From: Mactromeris polynyma
Lineage: Eukaryota; Mollusca; Bivalvia; Venerida; Mactridae
Assembly (NCBI GenBank): GCA_032209605.1
Contig: JASFXZ010000009.1
Coordinates: 13,689,553-13,753,552 of the forward strand
Length of the DNA: 64,000 nt
Direction of reading: 5' to 3'
In this document: one piece after another, positions 51,561 through 62,720 of the stretch
Layout of the letters: every line of letters starts with the position of its first letter
How positions within the stretch are numbered: position 1 is the stretch's first letter
The notes under the pieces: model-generated
The model's input: only the letters and a program-made list of their open reading frames with translations
Database searches by the model: none
What the model was told of the DNA's origin: nothing
Position numbers and translations under genes: made by a program

Positions 51561-54500
51561 CTTGAACTTAGATTTTCAACAACATAGTGTTTCGCATATT
51601 TTATTGCACCCCATCGTTCTATACGATTGCAAAGTCGTGACAGATTACGGGTTAACGCTAGAACAGGAAAACGATCACGAGTGTTGCGTTATATTTTATG
51701 ATTGCAAATAATATGTTGCTATCCAATCGTGTATTGTATTTTGAAAATAGAATTGTCTGATAGACATTTTATCTTCCAGACGTATGTTTTAGTATTGTAA
51801 CGCAAAATATAAAGACGATTGGATGATTTAAATTATGGCAAGATTGTACAATAAAATGCAACTCAAATATGACCAAACATTGTTTATCTAGTGTCTTAAT
51901 CTCTCCTGGTACGACCATAGTTTAGACTATTGATGTAGTGTTTTAAAGTTCGAATATTTCAGTATCTTTCAAGCATTAATAGCTAGCATATAATCTCATT
52001 AGCCTAACTGTAAATAAAACATGTAAGTTTGCAATTCATGAAACTGACAATAAGTTAACTTTCAGTCATATTCTCGTGCAGTTCAAATTATATGTTTAAC
52101 CTTTAAAACAGGTGCATTGTTGTTTTATTTCGCAATGTTTCACCTTAAGCTCCTATTGAATCATGACGTTACATCCGCCACACCAATACGATGTATCAGC
52201 TATCTAACTCCAGCTAATAGGTATTTAATGCATCTTGTCACCGTTATCTGAAGTAATTGGATGTCCTTTTATTTGTCTCGGCAATGCTGGACTTTCACAC
52301 TGGGACCAATATAGACATTTCGTTATGATTGCAACGGCAGCCTGTGTTACAGCAATGTCTTGCAATTATTACAAGATGGTATGTGCAAAGGGGCATAAAT
52401 CGCTCAACAAATCAGCACAATTTCCCCTGACATTACATTCATGAACCTGTTTCCATATTTATGTGTTCAAATGACACCGGAGAGTGTTCTGGTTAGAGGG
52501 ATTGCGATATGAAAGTGTCACGTGGGAGTAATCTTGTCAAAAACGATATTCGAGTGTCACGCCAACCTGAAACACCCAATGTCCTTTCCAATAAGTCGTT
52601 ATTGCCTGTGATTACAGTGGTACTGTGTATATACGTTATGAATATTGATTTAAGTACCTATACATTATCTGAGAATGTAAAAGTCTAATGGTATTCATGT
52701 TTCTGGTCCTGTAAATAATGGCTGTATATAGTCAAATGTCTATATAATACCACCATGTGTATATACACTTCACAATAGTATGATAATTCAATACATAATA
52801 CAGTGAACATAAACCGAATTAGGCGATTATAAACCCTATCAAGTGTATTCTAATATGTAAAAAGTCTGAGAAATATTTGTATAACTTACAACAAACAGAC
52901 GATAACGATTGTCAAAATTCCATAAAATGTTAATGCTGAATTCCTTGATCATCTCTTAAAACAAATTTAAGATGATTTAATATTTGTTTTATTCCATTAT
53001 TCATAACACATCATAAAAAGCAGAATAGGGTATGTTTGAAAGGCAAAACATCACAGTTATGCGGATAAATCGATTATCATAAATGTCCACAGTTCCTGCC
53101 ATCTAAAGCCTTGTTTTCTACATAGCCAAGGCAAATGCTTTCCAAAAAAAACTTCCATTACAATCATCATATGGTGTACATTTATAAACATCTTGTAAAA
53201 CAAGGAGTATATAAATGTTTGAACCGCTCATTATCCTAGAAGACCCCAGGAAATATTAACTTCCTGTTTTGTGCAAACATCACTCAGAGCCCCAATCCAA
53301 AATGATGATAATAGATGTCTGGTTATGGATTTTGTCTGAAACTGCATCTGATTGAAGTTTAGTGTAGGATAATTCAGCGAAAAAACCGCTCCGTTCTTTG
53401 ACAATCGCAGTATGTTCGTGTGCGAGTGTGTGGGTTGAAAATTGGTATCTTTCGTGTGCTTATACTCAGTCATAAAGGCAGCATTGGCCCACGGGGACCA
53501 ATCCACTTTGATACGAAACACGAGGCACAAAATTCATTAATAAAAAATAACGTATTTGACGACATCTAATTAGCAAAAGTCAATTAATAACCCGAATTTG
53601 ATCATACTTCTCATTTCAGAAGTCATTAGTGAACAGAGTATCAAAGTACTGACCTACATTACGTTGGGAAATATAATATATAAGGTAATTATCCAAAAAA
53701 GATGTGTGCTATAGAAAGAGCTTTGTTTTAGACTTATAAGTAACTTGATCTCTACAATTCCTTCTATATATTCCGTTAGGAACAGCATCTGCCTGCTTGA
53801 AAATGATTGATACTTCGTTTTAACTAGAAGTCGAATTAAGTAATAGTATGCGTCAATTCATAAAACATACAAATGTACATACATGTATATCTAAAACCCT
53901 AAGAGCGTATTTTAATACTACACGTTATGTTAGAGTTCAAATTCACTTTTTTGAATAACTAAAAATTGAAGCCGAATTTACATGCAATGAATAATACACG
54001 AAATTCGCATCTTAAATGAGATGGCCATGCGTTAGAAATGGTACCGTCTTTATTGACGTATTCTGTTCTTATATAATATAAGTGGCAGGAATCGAACTTT
54101 AGGACGCATCTTAAAGACATTTCATTGTCATCTATGCAGATAAAATTGGCTTTCTTGATATTTATTTGGAAATTCGAAACACGCGTTAATATTATGAAAC
54201 TAAGAAGAGATTGCTCGGCAAATTCAATCATTTTTGAATGGTTAACACACGGAACGTTAAAGTGGCTGATACAATAGAAATTGACATAACCTAACAATAG
54301 CAGCATGGACTTACGGAATAAATAAGTATGCATTTAAAGAAAGAATCCACTCGCAATCATTATGTACTACGACTAAACACTGCAATCGTTCAAAAAACAT
54401 AGATATATCGTAATTAAAGTCAGATGGCGACTATTGATCAACGCAGCCTTGCCAGTGTCTGACTCAACTATTCTAAATACGGGATAGAATGGTATAGATT

Positions 54501-57149
54501 ACTCTATTGACAACAATAATATTCTACAAATGTCTTTCACAATATGTTTAATGGTGTTTTCTGTCGAATAAAATAAAATATATTTGTGTGAACGGAATAC
54601 GTAAAGACGTGTATGATGGTTTTACGACAGCTCATGTTGAAAGATAGAGAAAAGCTTGGACATTTAACGATACTCTAATACTTAATATTATACAAAAGTC
54701 CTATTAATTATTACGTGTTCTATGTTTATTGGTATTTAATTCACTACTGGGACATTCAGACAAGTACGTGTATGTTGTTTTGATGTTTTGGTACATTATA
54801 TGTGTTTTGAAAGCGTATTTCAATTGTTTAAATATTTATCTTAACACGATGCGAACGCGTAGCATTTATTGGCCCATAGCACACATCGTCTGTATCAATT
54901 CATTATTCGTCTCATTTCAAGCAGAAAGCCAATTTAATACTCTCATACAATGTTAACACATCGTAAGGTATAATAAGTAAGCGGCATGGCACATCGTTTG
55001 TAAGAATTGAATTTCTTACTGACGAAAACATTTTTCATTTTACCGTATTTGGCAGACTTAGCAATAAATAAGACACTTAAGTCCCGATTTGCTTCCTAGC
55101 ATCCTCACTGTCACCGAAGACTTGTTGACATAAACTGTTGAATGTGACGTTTTCCCACATGAAAGTACGTATGGAAAACGTTTTAATGTAAAGAAACCGA
55201 CCACGTTCGTCATATCCTCTTCGATCTGTCAAAATCCTTACTCACGATTTGATGACTAAAATCAGCTAATTTCGGTTCTGAAATGTGTTAATATCAAACT
55301 AACTGATGGCCTTGTTGTCAGATCAAATGCAATTTGAATGGTTTGAGACAACCATGTTGCCATCAGGGGCAGATATTCATATAGGACATGTTGTCCGCGG
55401 CCTACACTTTTTTCGAAAAAATAAGACTGCGTAAACAACAATACTGGATGAAGACAATTCAGACATTCTATGTTCAGAGGAGCCATATACATCTTTAAAT
55501 ATTTACAATATTCAGAATTTTACTAATTTACTCATCCGATAGAAGCTAAAAAAACACTATGACGAGATTTCCTATTTCTTATTTCCCTACGTGTATATTT
55601 TTTCAAACTTAACCATCTAACAACAAGTTGATTGTTAAAAAAAAGATAATCAAAGTGTTTTACCATAAAGAGTAATAAAATCATAAAGGCTTCTTGACGT
55701 TTGCACATTTTATTAAATATATTTCTATTTCTGCCCATTTTATGTCTGATTTATAACCTTGCCGACAGAGCAATATTTTTGATATCTTTTAAACAAAATA
55801 AGTTTTTGTATTATCCCGTACTTGGATATTAACTTTGAAAGATCACATATGTCACCCGTCTTTTATTTAGATAGCATTGACTTTTCGTGGAGAAAAACAT
55901 CTTCTGGTCGATATAACCAGAATCATATGCCAATCTAATGCGAATTATCACGGTATTAGACTATGGCAGCACGAATATATGGTAATCATAGGGATTTGAC
56001 ATTTGGCATCTTGACATTTTTGGAAATATTTTCAGTTTTCATCTTTATAACGAGAAGAAATGTCTCAAGTGGAGACAGACTAGAGTCGTTGACCACAGGC
56101 ATTTAATGTTTGAGCTTGTTCACAATGGAAGCCAATGATCTATATTTAAAAAACAAGAGTATACTATGTCATAAATGAGGTTAATAATCTGAAGAAGAAA
56201 ATGTACGAAGAAGACCGCTGTGTTTTTGATCGCAGTCTCAAACTTCCTAATGCGGTTATTTCGCAAATAGTTCAATGATTTGATACCGAGTATATAGTCC
56301 TGTGACAAAATAGTCTTAAAATCCCAAACATTAACGAGATGCATTAACGTGGGCTTTGAGACCATTGCTTTTTATCCAGTTTTACTGCGTCATGTTTTTG
56401 TAATTGTTTTTATTTCTGAACTCTGATTGCTTCTAAAAACTTTTAAACATTGTCCATAAATTGTCTCTTTTTTCCCTCTAGATGTCCCTAAGCAATCATT
56501 ATAATATCGCAGCTGTGTGCAATACATCGTCGTAGTACTAGGCTTTCAGCTAAATGAATATCATCATTGCTACATCAATTAAACATGCTTCTTTTATATT
56601 CATTGTAACATAATCATAGTATTTGACAATTGAAATACGAGGTTAGCGATTGGGAGAGAGGTGAACATAAGTATTCTAAAGTGGACGATTTAATTCAAAC
56701 TACTTGTGTTCACTTCGTTAAAAGAGCAACTTTAAGATAATATTTCTTTTTTTATGTTGCATGACTGAATTCACTTAAATATACTTATAGCCATTAAAAA
56801 CGTAACTAACAACTGTGCATAGACATGACAAAGACAAAATATCACGAATGCCATTCACTAAAATAGTCATAAATACAATTAAATTAAAATGAAATTAAAA
56901 GTAGTACGCTTTAGATACTTTGTATAAAATGTTGTTCAAATTGTTGCGGTTTTCGTGGCGTTGAGTATGCGATATTGATATTGCATGAATAAATAAGCGC
57001 TTACTGATAGGAAATTAAACTATTTTACTTGAAAATAATAAGGATTATAGGAAAGTGGTCTTTTTTAGAAAAAAAATCGATTAACTGTTTCTTGTATCGT
57101 ATTTGGGAGAATAAATACCTATATAAATCACTTTTCTTTCTTTTTTCAG
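51561..57149. other. no gene recognised; upstream of the receptor
   Basis: AT-rich. May contain the promoter and non-coding first exon(s) of the receptor gene, which cannot be located from sequence. ORFs at 53231-53530 and 53959-54333 (minus) are discussed among the rejected items. Confidence 0.5.
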
Positions 57150-57718
57150 ATTTACTGAAGTTAGCAGCGAGCATATTGGGATAAGACCCGGAGAGCTTTA
57201 TTTGCTCACCAACAAGGAACGTAACGTTTTAGTGAATTAGTCTCGGAATAGGATGACTAACAAACTTTGGATACCATTTCGATTTTGACTTGGAGCAATG
57301 CAAGAACTTGAAATGTAGATGCTGTAATAATTATCTTTGAAGAAAACAAATGGTGCAATTGAAAATGTATTGCTTACTGCATGTAACAAATACTTTAAAT
57401 AATTGATGGCAAATTCACGATTTATAAAGTCTGTATCGTCATATTGCGCAGACAGTGAAATAAACAATAGCAGCGGCTTGGATGCTTAATGTGTGAAAGT
57501 ATTACGAAATATGAACAAACTTCAACTAGACGGTATATTTATATTACTGGAACTTTTGAATGTGCAGAACAAGATCCATTTCTAGTGAACGCGTAAACAA
57601 ATGATATGTTATTGAGAACCATATGGTTACAATGAAGCATTGGAACATCATAATCTCATAATAATTCGGACTTGATCCTCGAGTTGACGTACATAGAGAG
57701 AGAAGCAAATTTTGAACC
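57150..57718 (+). other. possible 5' UTR portion of receptor exon 1
   Basis: A pyrimidine-rich tract followed by CAG (AG at 57148-57149) is a convincing splice acceptor upstream of the receptor start codon. If used, the first coding exon would begin at 57150 and carry about 570 bases of 5' UTR, with further non-coding exon(s) upstream. This is inference from the splice motif alone; the transcript could equally start within the stretch. Confidence 0.35.
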
Positions 57719-58003
57719 ATGGAGTCTTCGACGCAATTTGCCGAAAACGACAATTTAAGTGATGTTACCACGGCGGTCACCCGCGAAACGGGCCCACTAA
57801 TTTACAGTGTTCAGCATCTGGTGATTACGTCAGTTGTTTTGGGGCTGATGATTCTGTGTACGATAATTGGAAACCTATTTGTGATCGCTGCTATCATTTT
57901 AGAGAAGAACTTGCACAGTGTGGCCAATTATCTGATTTTGTCGCTGGCCGTGGCGGACCTGATGGTGGCATCCATAGTAATGCCAATCAGTGTTGTAGGC
58001 GAG
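57719..58003 (+). CDS. 5-HT1: 5-HT1-like serotonin receptor, coding exon 1 (residues 1-95)
   Basis: First coding exon of a class A G-protein-coupled receptor of the biogenic amine group, a plasma-membrane protein. The ATG sits in a strong Kozak context (ACCATGG) and an in-frame TGA lies two codons upstream (57713-57715), so this start is firm. The N-terminus is short and hydrophilic with one N-glycosylation sequon (N12-L-S). TM1 spans about residues 33-60 with the family GN pair (G51-N52, N1.50). TM2 spans about 68-92 with LAVAD, the sodium-site aspartate being D80 (2.50). The exon ends after GAG (E95) at a consensus donor, GAG|GTAAGT. Reading on past the donor adds about 26 residues of intron sequence and a stop, which are not part of the protein. 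The second exon continues in phase 0. Identity as an amine receptor is very secure; the 5-HT1 subtype rests mainly on exon 2. Confidence 0.93.
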
Positions 58004-58512
58004 GTAAGTTATATAATAGTACTTCTGTTTAGTATTTTTGTAGTTTATTCTAATACGCTGTTAAAACATCCATATAAGCTATAACATCACGATGGAAATA
58101 TATCTGAAACACGCGAGTCTGTAACGATGCTTTATATGTCCCATAGCGATCAGAAATGGTATGGGTCCCTGGATTGCAAGACAATTTTAAAATTCTTTAA
58201 ACATGTTATGGCAATTTTCAAAGTAAAATAAACTTAACTAATTTTGATCAAAACTCAAGTTTCTGTATGGATAATTATGTGTTGAATTCACGAATATGTA
58301 TTTCAGGCACTCCCTGTTTCTTATGTGATAAATATCACGAGTCTTAATTCTTTTCTTTTTTTAGGTAATTATATTATGTTCACTCATGTTTGCACATTTC
58401 CCCGCCAATAATAATTTCCACGTTAAAAACGAAATTTGCACTAGAAAATGGAGATTGTTTCACGACAAAAAGCATCGTTTTACGGTTCTTTATCAATGAC
58501 GCCATTCGTAGA

Positions 58513-58578
58513 CACTTATCGACGAGTGGCCATTTTTAACACTTTTACCAAGAAAAAATAGCCACTTGACGATAAGTG
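58513..58578. repeat. 18-bp stem-loop in receptor intron
   Basis: CACTTATCGACGAGTGGC (58513-58530) and GCCACTTGACGATAAGTG (58561-58578) pair at 16 of 18 positions across a 30-base loop. Confidence 0.8.
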
Positions 58579-59454
58579 ACTGATCATATTGTGGCACAAC
58601 ATTAATTTCGACCAAATATAGTTATTAATTTTATATTTCTAATTATGTTACTATAATAAGAATGGTCAATCAATAATATGAGACCTACAGATGAGCACAC
58701 TATCTAATTGACTTACAGGTAGATAGTCTCGATATTTTGTCAAAATATGATAAATCGTAAATATGAGTGAATCAATGGTTAATGCGTTCATACAGCTGTA
58801 CTTTACAACACTGTATCGTCACATTTCGAACACGTTTCCCAAAACCACAAATACTCCGGTCCGATACATGTTTGTTCTATCCCGATCTACGCGCCGAGTT
58901 AGCGTTAGCTCTGAAAGTACTTTTATTGGACTCGTGTTTTGCTGTTCCACGTTATTTGTAAGAAAGGTGATAATGCAGTGTTTTAGAGAATGACTAAATA
59001 AGGCATTAACATACCATTTTCTAAAAGATTATTATCCATCATATTTTGATAGAAAAATAAGACTGTCGACCTTTGAAGCACAAGCGAGTTGACTGTTAGA
59101 TAGTAATTTGAAACAAAGCAAAAGTAAATATTTTTAGAAATATCGGCTTCGCAATTATGTGTATGTTCTGAGTAAGCAATGAAAAACGATTCCTCACGCT
59201 GTCAGTAAAATTGAATTCGCAGCAGGTATGATACAGTGTTTAATACGTCTGGACTACCTACTAATGTCTTAATTACATTATCAAAGACACGTTGGTTTTA
59301 GTGTTTCCCCAGTGACTATATCAACCTCACAACATCATTGACATCTGCTAATGGATACCTTGTTGGTCGCACAAGGGCTTTGTACCTCATGTTACTTGTT
59401 TATCGTTTGCGACGTTAAATGAATCTTCTTTATCTCTATCACAAACACAATCAC

Positions 59455-59570
59455 ACAGACATCCGTCTTTGTTCCCAAGTCCATTATGTTACGTAGGCTG
59501 TTGTTTCCCAGGGTCCATTGGGAGGCATTGTCTTGTGTATGTGGCGTTCCCTATAACAACTTAGTCTCAC
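59455..59570 (+). repeat. dispersed repeat family A, copy 6 (in receptor intron)
   Basis: Right part of the family: GTTGTTTCCCAGGGTCC, GGGAGGCATTGTCTTGTGTA, TGTGGCGTTCCCTATAAC. Confidence 0.8.
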
Positions 59571-60358
59571 TTTGAAATGTTCCCGTTTTGTTTCAACGAT
59601 ATGGTTTTTCAATAGAAACTGGCAATAATGTACCTTGGGTATCATTATTTCCAGAAATTCTGACTATTTAGATTGAATGATAACAAAATACCGGTAAATA
59701 CATCGTTTGCAAAATTAAAGTCTAAGTCTGGGGTCACTCCTAGGGCTCGTTGTCTGTGAAAATATGGTCATGATCCTGTCTTATGTACGAGGTGGTCGTC
59801 AAGTGAGGTTTGACTATGTACAAATGCCTTGTGAAGCCATCAAGCAATGAGAGCTTATTCATGTTCTATATCGAGTTCTATGAGTATAAGATTGGGAACG
59901 ATTGTTATCAAGACAATTCTCATTTAAGTCAAAGACATTATCTCCAAAATAAGCAATGCCAAAATGTAATAATCTAAAATTGATCTTGACTTTTCTGTAT
60001 AATAGTGTTATCACCATGACTCCAAAGTCTGAATGTAAAACAAATGTCGTTCTTGTATATATATCAAAGTAATTCCACTGGGAACGAACAGCAAGTATGA
60101 AATTTGGATAAAAATCACCTCATGATCGATATTTTGACTTTTAAACATTGTTTTGAAATAAAAAAAAATTGTTTACAGTTTTACTAAATATCTAGTTTAG
60201 GATTGGATTGACATTTTAATTCCGAGCTAAAAGAATATTGCGATTGTTCAAAATTTAGATTAAGCTTGAATGTTTAATTTAGCTGTCGCTGTGTTCAGTG
60301 CTATACAGATAGAAACATACATCGAGACCTCCGGGATTATGGTTTTTTTTGTGTACTC

Positions 60359-60519
60359 GTTGCCTTATTTCCAGACCGTCTTTCCGAGCTCTGTCTTTCT
60401 GTACTACCTATATTGTTCTGGAATGCACGTAACGTAAATAAAATGCAATTCCATAACCCCATTTGTAACAACTATCTCAAGACGAAAAGCAAGTTATGGG
60501 GTTCTGGAAATAATGCGAC
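60359..60519. mobile_element. MITE family F, copy 2 (in receptor intron)
   Basis: A 161-bp element with ends GTTGCCTTATTTCCAG and CTGGAAATAATGCGAC; interior CCATAACCCC and TTATGGGGTTCTGG also pair. Related to 24988-25197. It lies in the 3555-bp receptor intron about 1 kb before the acceptor. Confidence 0.82.
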
Positions 60520-60520
60520 G

Positions 60521-60585
60521 TAATGTAAGCGATATCGTGGGTTCGAACTCTCGGCCTCCAAATCGTCACTGGGACCGTTCAAGAG
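60521..60585 (+). mobile_element. tRNA-like box B fragment in receptor intron
   Basis: TATCGTGGGTTCGAACTCTC is a good box B and follows the MITE at 60359-60519 directly. Confidence 0.45.
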
Positions 60586-61558
60586 ACTGCACCAAACGTG
60601 CCGCTATCTTCCAAAAGAACCTCATTAAAAGTATTACATCCCAATGCTTTATCTATCTAATCTCCTTTACTGCAAACCCTTGTCTCGTAGATCGTATTCA
60701 TTACTACTTTAAGTATTGCGTTTTGTCTCAATTCAATAATCTTCAAACATAAAACCAGCCCAGACGTACAATTATGTTACACCAATTGGTTTCTAAACAT
60801 CTAGCAAATAATGTCTTCCTTAAAATGAATGACATTTTATAGAAGTAATCTGATAATACCTTGATATAAATGACAACAATTGAAATTAATTTTACAATTG
60901 GAATGATAGACAGCCGACTTTTAAAAGCTTTACGCATTGAAGTTATCAACACCTAATTTTCTCACAAATATGCTGACCGATATATCTTGTATTTGCGTAA
61001 TATCACACGTCAGTTGTCGTATATGATGTTGCCACAACATTTCAATTAATAATTCATAATACTTTATTGTGTGATGAACGAAATTAAGCAGGAGCACAGC
61101 TTACTTGTTACGCATCCGTTGACCGATTGTGGCGCTGAGCATGACCACAAGTTTTGTTATACTATAATAACATAAGTTTAACATTTCATTAAAACGCTAT
61201 CCGTTTTATGCTTTCACGACGATTGTTCAAAATAATATCCGGAAATGTGCTCTGACACCTTTACTGCTTGATCGATATTGCTGACATTTGACCAGCTAAT
61301 AAATTAGTGTATTGAACATACGAACAATTAAAACAATGAAGAGCTAACATACGCTTTGTATAAAATCATCAAACATGTAACGTCACTATCTCTAACCTGG
61401 CCTAAAATCATTATGACATCTTTACACATAAACCAAGTGTAAACATTAGCTTAAAAATGTTCCGTGTAACCCAAACGTATTGTAACAGCCAATTTCGGAA
61501 TAAACAAAATAATGCTTGTTTAAATTATGAATTTTGAATTTTGATTTGTACATTTCAG

Positions 61559-62548
61559 GTGAGTAAGAAGTGGTTTTTCCGGTCGGAGATTTGTGATATG
61601 TGGGTTTCAATGGACATTCTGAGCTGCACGGCGTCAATATTTCATCTGGTGGCAATTTCCATAGACAGATACTGGGCGGTAACAAATATTGACTACATGC
61701 GTAACCGTACCGCCAAACGCATACTCACGATGATCGCCCTGGTCTGGTTCGCCGCCATGAGCATTTCTATCCCTGCTATATTTCTTTTCAAAGACGACAA
61801 TGATCCGACACTGACCGGAGTATGTATGATAACACAGGACCACTTGTATACGATCTTCTCGACTGTCGGCGCATTCTACTTACCAACAGTGATAATGTTA
61901 ATTATCTACGCGAGGATATTTTCCGTTGCTAGGCAAAGGATTCACAAGAAAAGATTTGTAAAGAAACAACAGCGGGAACAGAAAAGGGAAAGAGAAGCAA
62001 GAGAAAGGAATGCGTCTGCAAACTCTGAAAAAGGCATTAGTAGTGCAATGACTGAAATGACACTATTAAAGGTACAAACTAGTGAATCACCTATTTCAAG
62101 ATGTGAAAATTCTGAAGTGCATAATAACGGAAGTAGCGGTAGTGGGGAACATGACGATAATGAAAACAAATATAAAACAAACGGTCACATGGATTCTCCA
62201 AGCAGAGCCATGCTACCAAAGACTTCTGATGATGTGCTTAAAGCTAAAAAGCAAAAGGAAAAACTAGAAATGAAGAGAGAAAGAAAGGCCGCTCGAACCC
62301 TAGCAATCATAACCGGAGCATTTATAATGTGTTGGCTGCCGTTCTTCATTCTTGCAATAATCGGACCATTTATTCGTGAATCTGTGGCAATCCCACAGAC
62401 TGTTGAGAGCATTACGCTGTGGTTGGGGTACTGCAACAGTCTATTGAACCCAATCATTTATACGGTGTTTAATCCAGAATTTCGTATCGCCTTTCAGAAA
62501 ATATTGTTCGGAAAATATTCCAGAAAATACCGACGTACCCATAGATGA
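61559..62548 (+). CDS. 5-HT1: 5-HT1-like serotonin receptor, coding exon 2 (residues 96-424, terminal)
   Basis: Encodes TM3 to the C-terminus. Residues seen in the joined numbering: disulphide cysteines C107 (3.25) and C184 in the second extracellular loop; amine-binding aspartate D114 (3.32); DRYWAVTN at 131-138; TM5 with S196/T197/A200 (5.42, 5.43, 5.46) and P204; third cytoplasmic loop of about 119 residues, basic at both ends with a Ser/Asn/Asp-rich middle; ERKAARTLAII at 336-346 with E336 (6.30); CWLPFF at 353-358; W383-L-G-Y386 and NPIIY at 392-396 in TM7; short basic tail without a palmitoylation cysteine. The S/T/A pattern in TM5, the long third loop and the tiny tail fit Gi-coupled 5-HT1 receptors. 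As I recall the Lymnaea 5-HTlym receptor, TM5-TM7 read nearly the same. Total length of 424 aa is normal. Octopamine, tyramine or dopamine receptor is the alternative. The exon starts after TTTCAG at 61558 and stops at TGA 62546-62548. Confidence 0.93.
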   Translation: MSKKWFFRSEICDMWVSMDILSCTASIFHLVAISIDRYWAVTNIDYMRNRTAKRILTMIALVWFAAMSISIPAIFLFKDDNDPTLTGVCMITQDHLYTIFSTVGAFYLPTVIMLIIYARIFSVARQRIHKKRFVKKQQREQKREREARERNASANSEKGISSAMTEMTLLKVQTSESPISRCENSEVHNNGSSGSGEHDDNENKYKTNGHMDSPSRAMLPKTSDDVLKAKKQKEKLEMKRERKAARTLAIITGAFIMCWLPFFILAIIGPFIRESVAIPQTVESITLWLGYCNSLLNPIIYTVFNPEFRIAFQKILFGKYSRKYRRTHR

Positions 62549-62720
62549 AATTTGGCGCGTTGTTATGTGCTGTCTTGTCTAGAAGGCAGGATTGATACAT
62601 GCCTTCCAATTAAAACGTGTACATGATTCTTATAGTGTATGCCTAAGCAATATTTGTGTAACCAATTATTAATGTACTTCAGTTGTTTCCATGTAATTGA
62701 TTAAACGCTTATCATGTAAT
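62549..62720 (+). other. probable start of receptor 3' UTR
   Basis: Sequence immediately after the receptor stop codon. No AATAAA occurs close by, but the variant ATTAAA is present at 62609-62614 and 62700-62705. Canonical AATAAA first appears at 63255-63260 and again near 63443. Which signal is used cannot be told from the sequence. Confidence 0.35.

Larger units (their letters stand above)
58004..61558 (+). other. phase-0 intron of the 5-HT1-like receptor gene
   Basis: Bounded by GTAAGT at the left and a TTTGTACATTTCAG acceptor at the right. Joining the flanking exons gives an unbroken receptor reading frame across the end of TM2 and the first extracellular loop. It contains a stem-loop (58513-58578), a dispersed-repeat copy (59455-59570), a fragment of an inverted-repeat element (about 59710-59740), a 161-bp inverted-repeat element (60359-60519) and a tRNA-like box (60521-60585). 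I see no additional coding exon in it. The short ORFs near 58763 and 60513 show no family resemblance. Confidence 0.9.

Noticed and set aside
53231..53530. 99-codon minus-strand ORF with FWIGALSD, briefly reminiscent of C-type lectins
   Set aside because: No conserved cysteines or calcium-site motif around it. The resemblance is a few residues only.
53959..54333. 124-codon minus-strand ORF
   Set aside because: The longest non-repeat ORF outside the receptor, with a hydrophobic N-terminus, but I recognise no domain, no convincing splice sites and no second exon. An expressed-sequence match would change this.
61541..61558. Upstream ATG at 61541 as start of a separate 335-residue receptor
   Set aside because: The six codons before V96 are the intron's pyrimidine tract and CAG acceptor. 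A protein starting there would lack TM1 and TM2, which are encoded in phase at 57719-58003.
61446..62457. Minus-strand ORFs opposite receptor exon 2
   Set aside because: Shadows of the coding frame; no family features.
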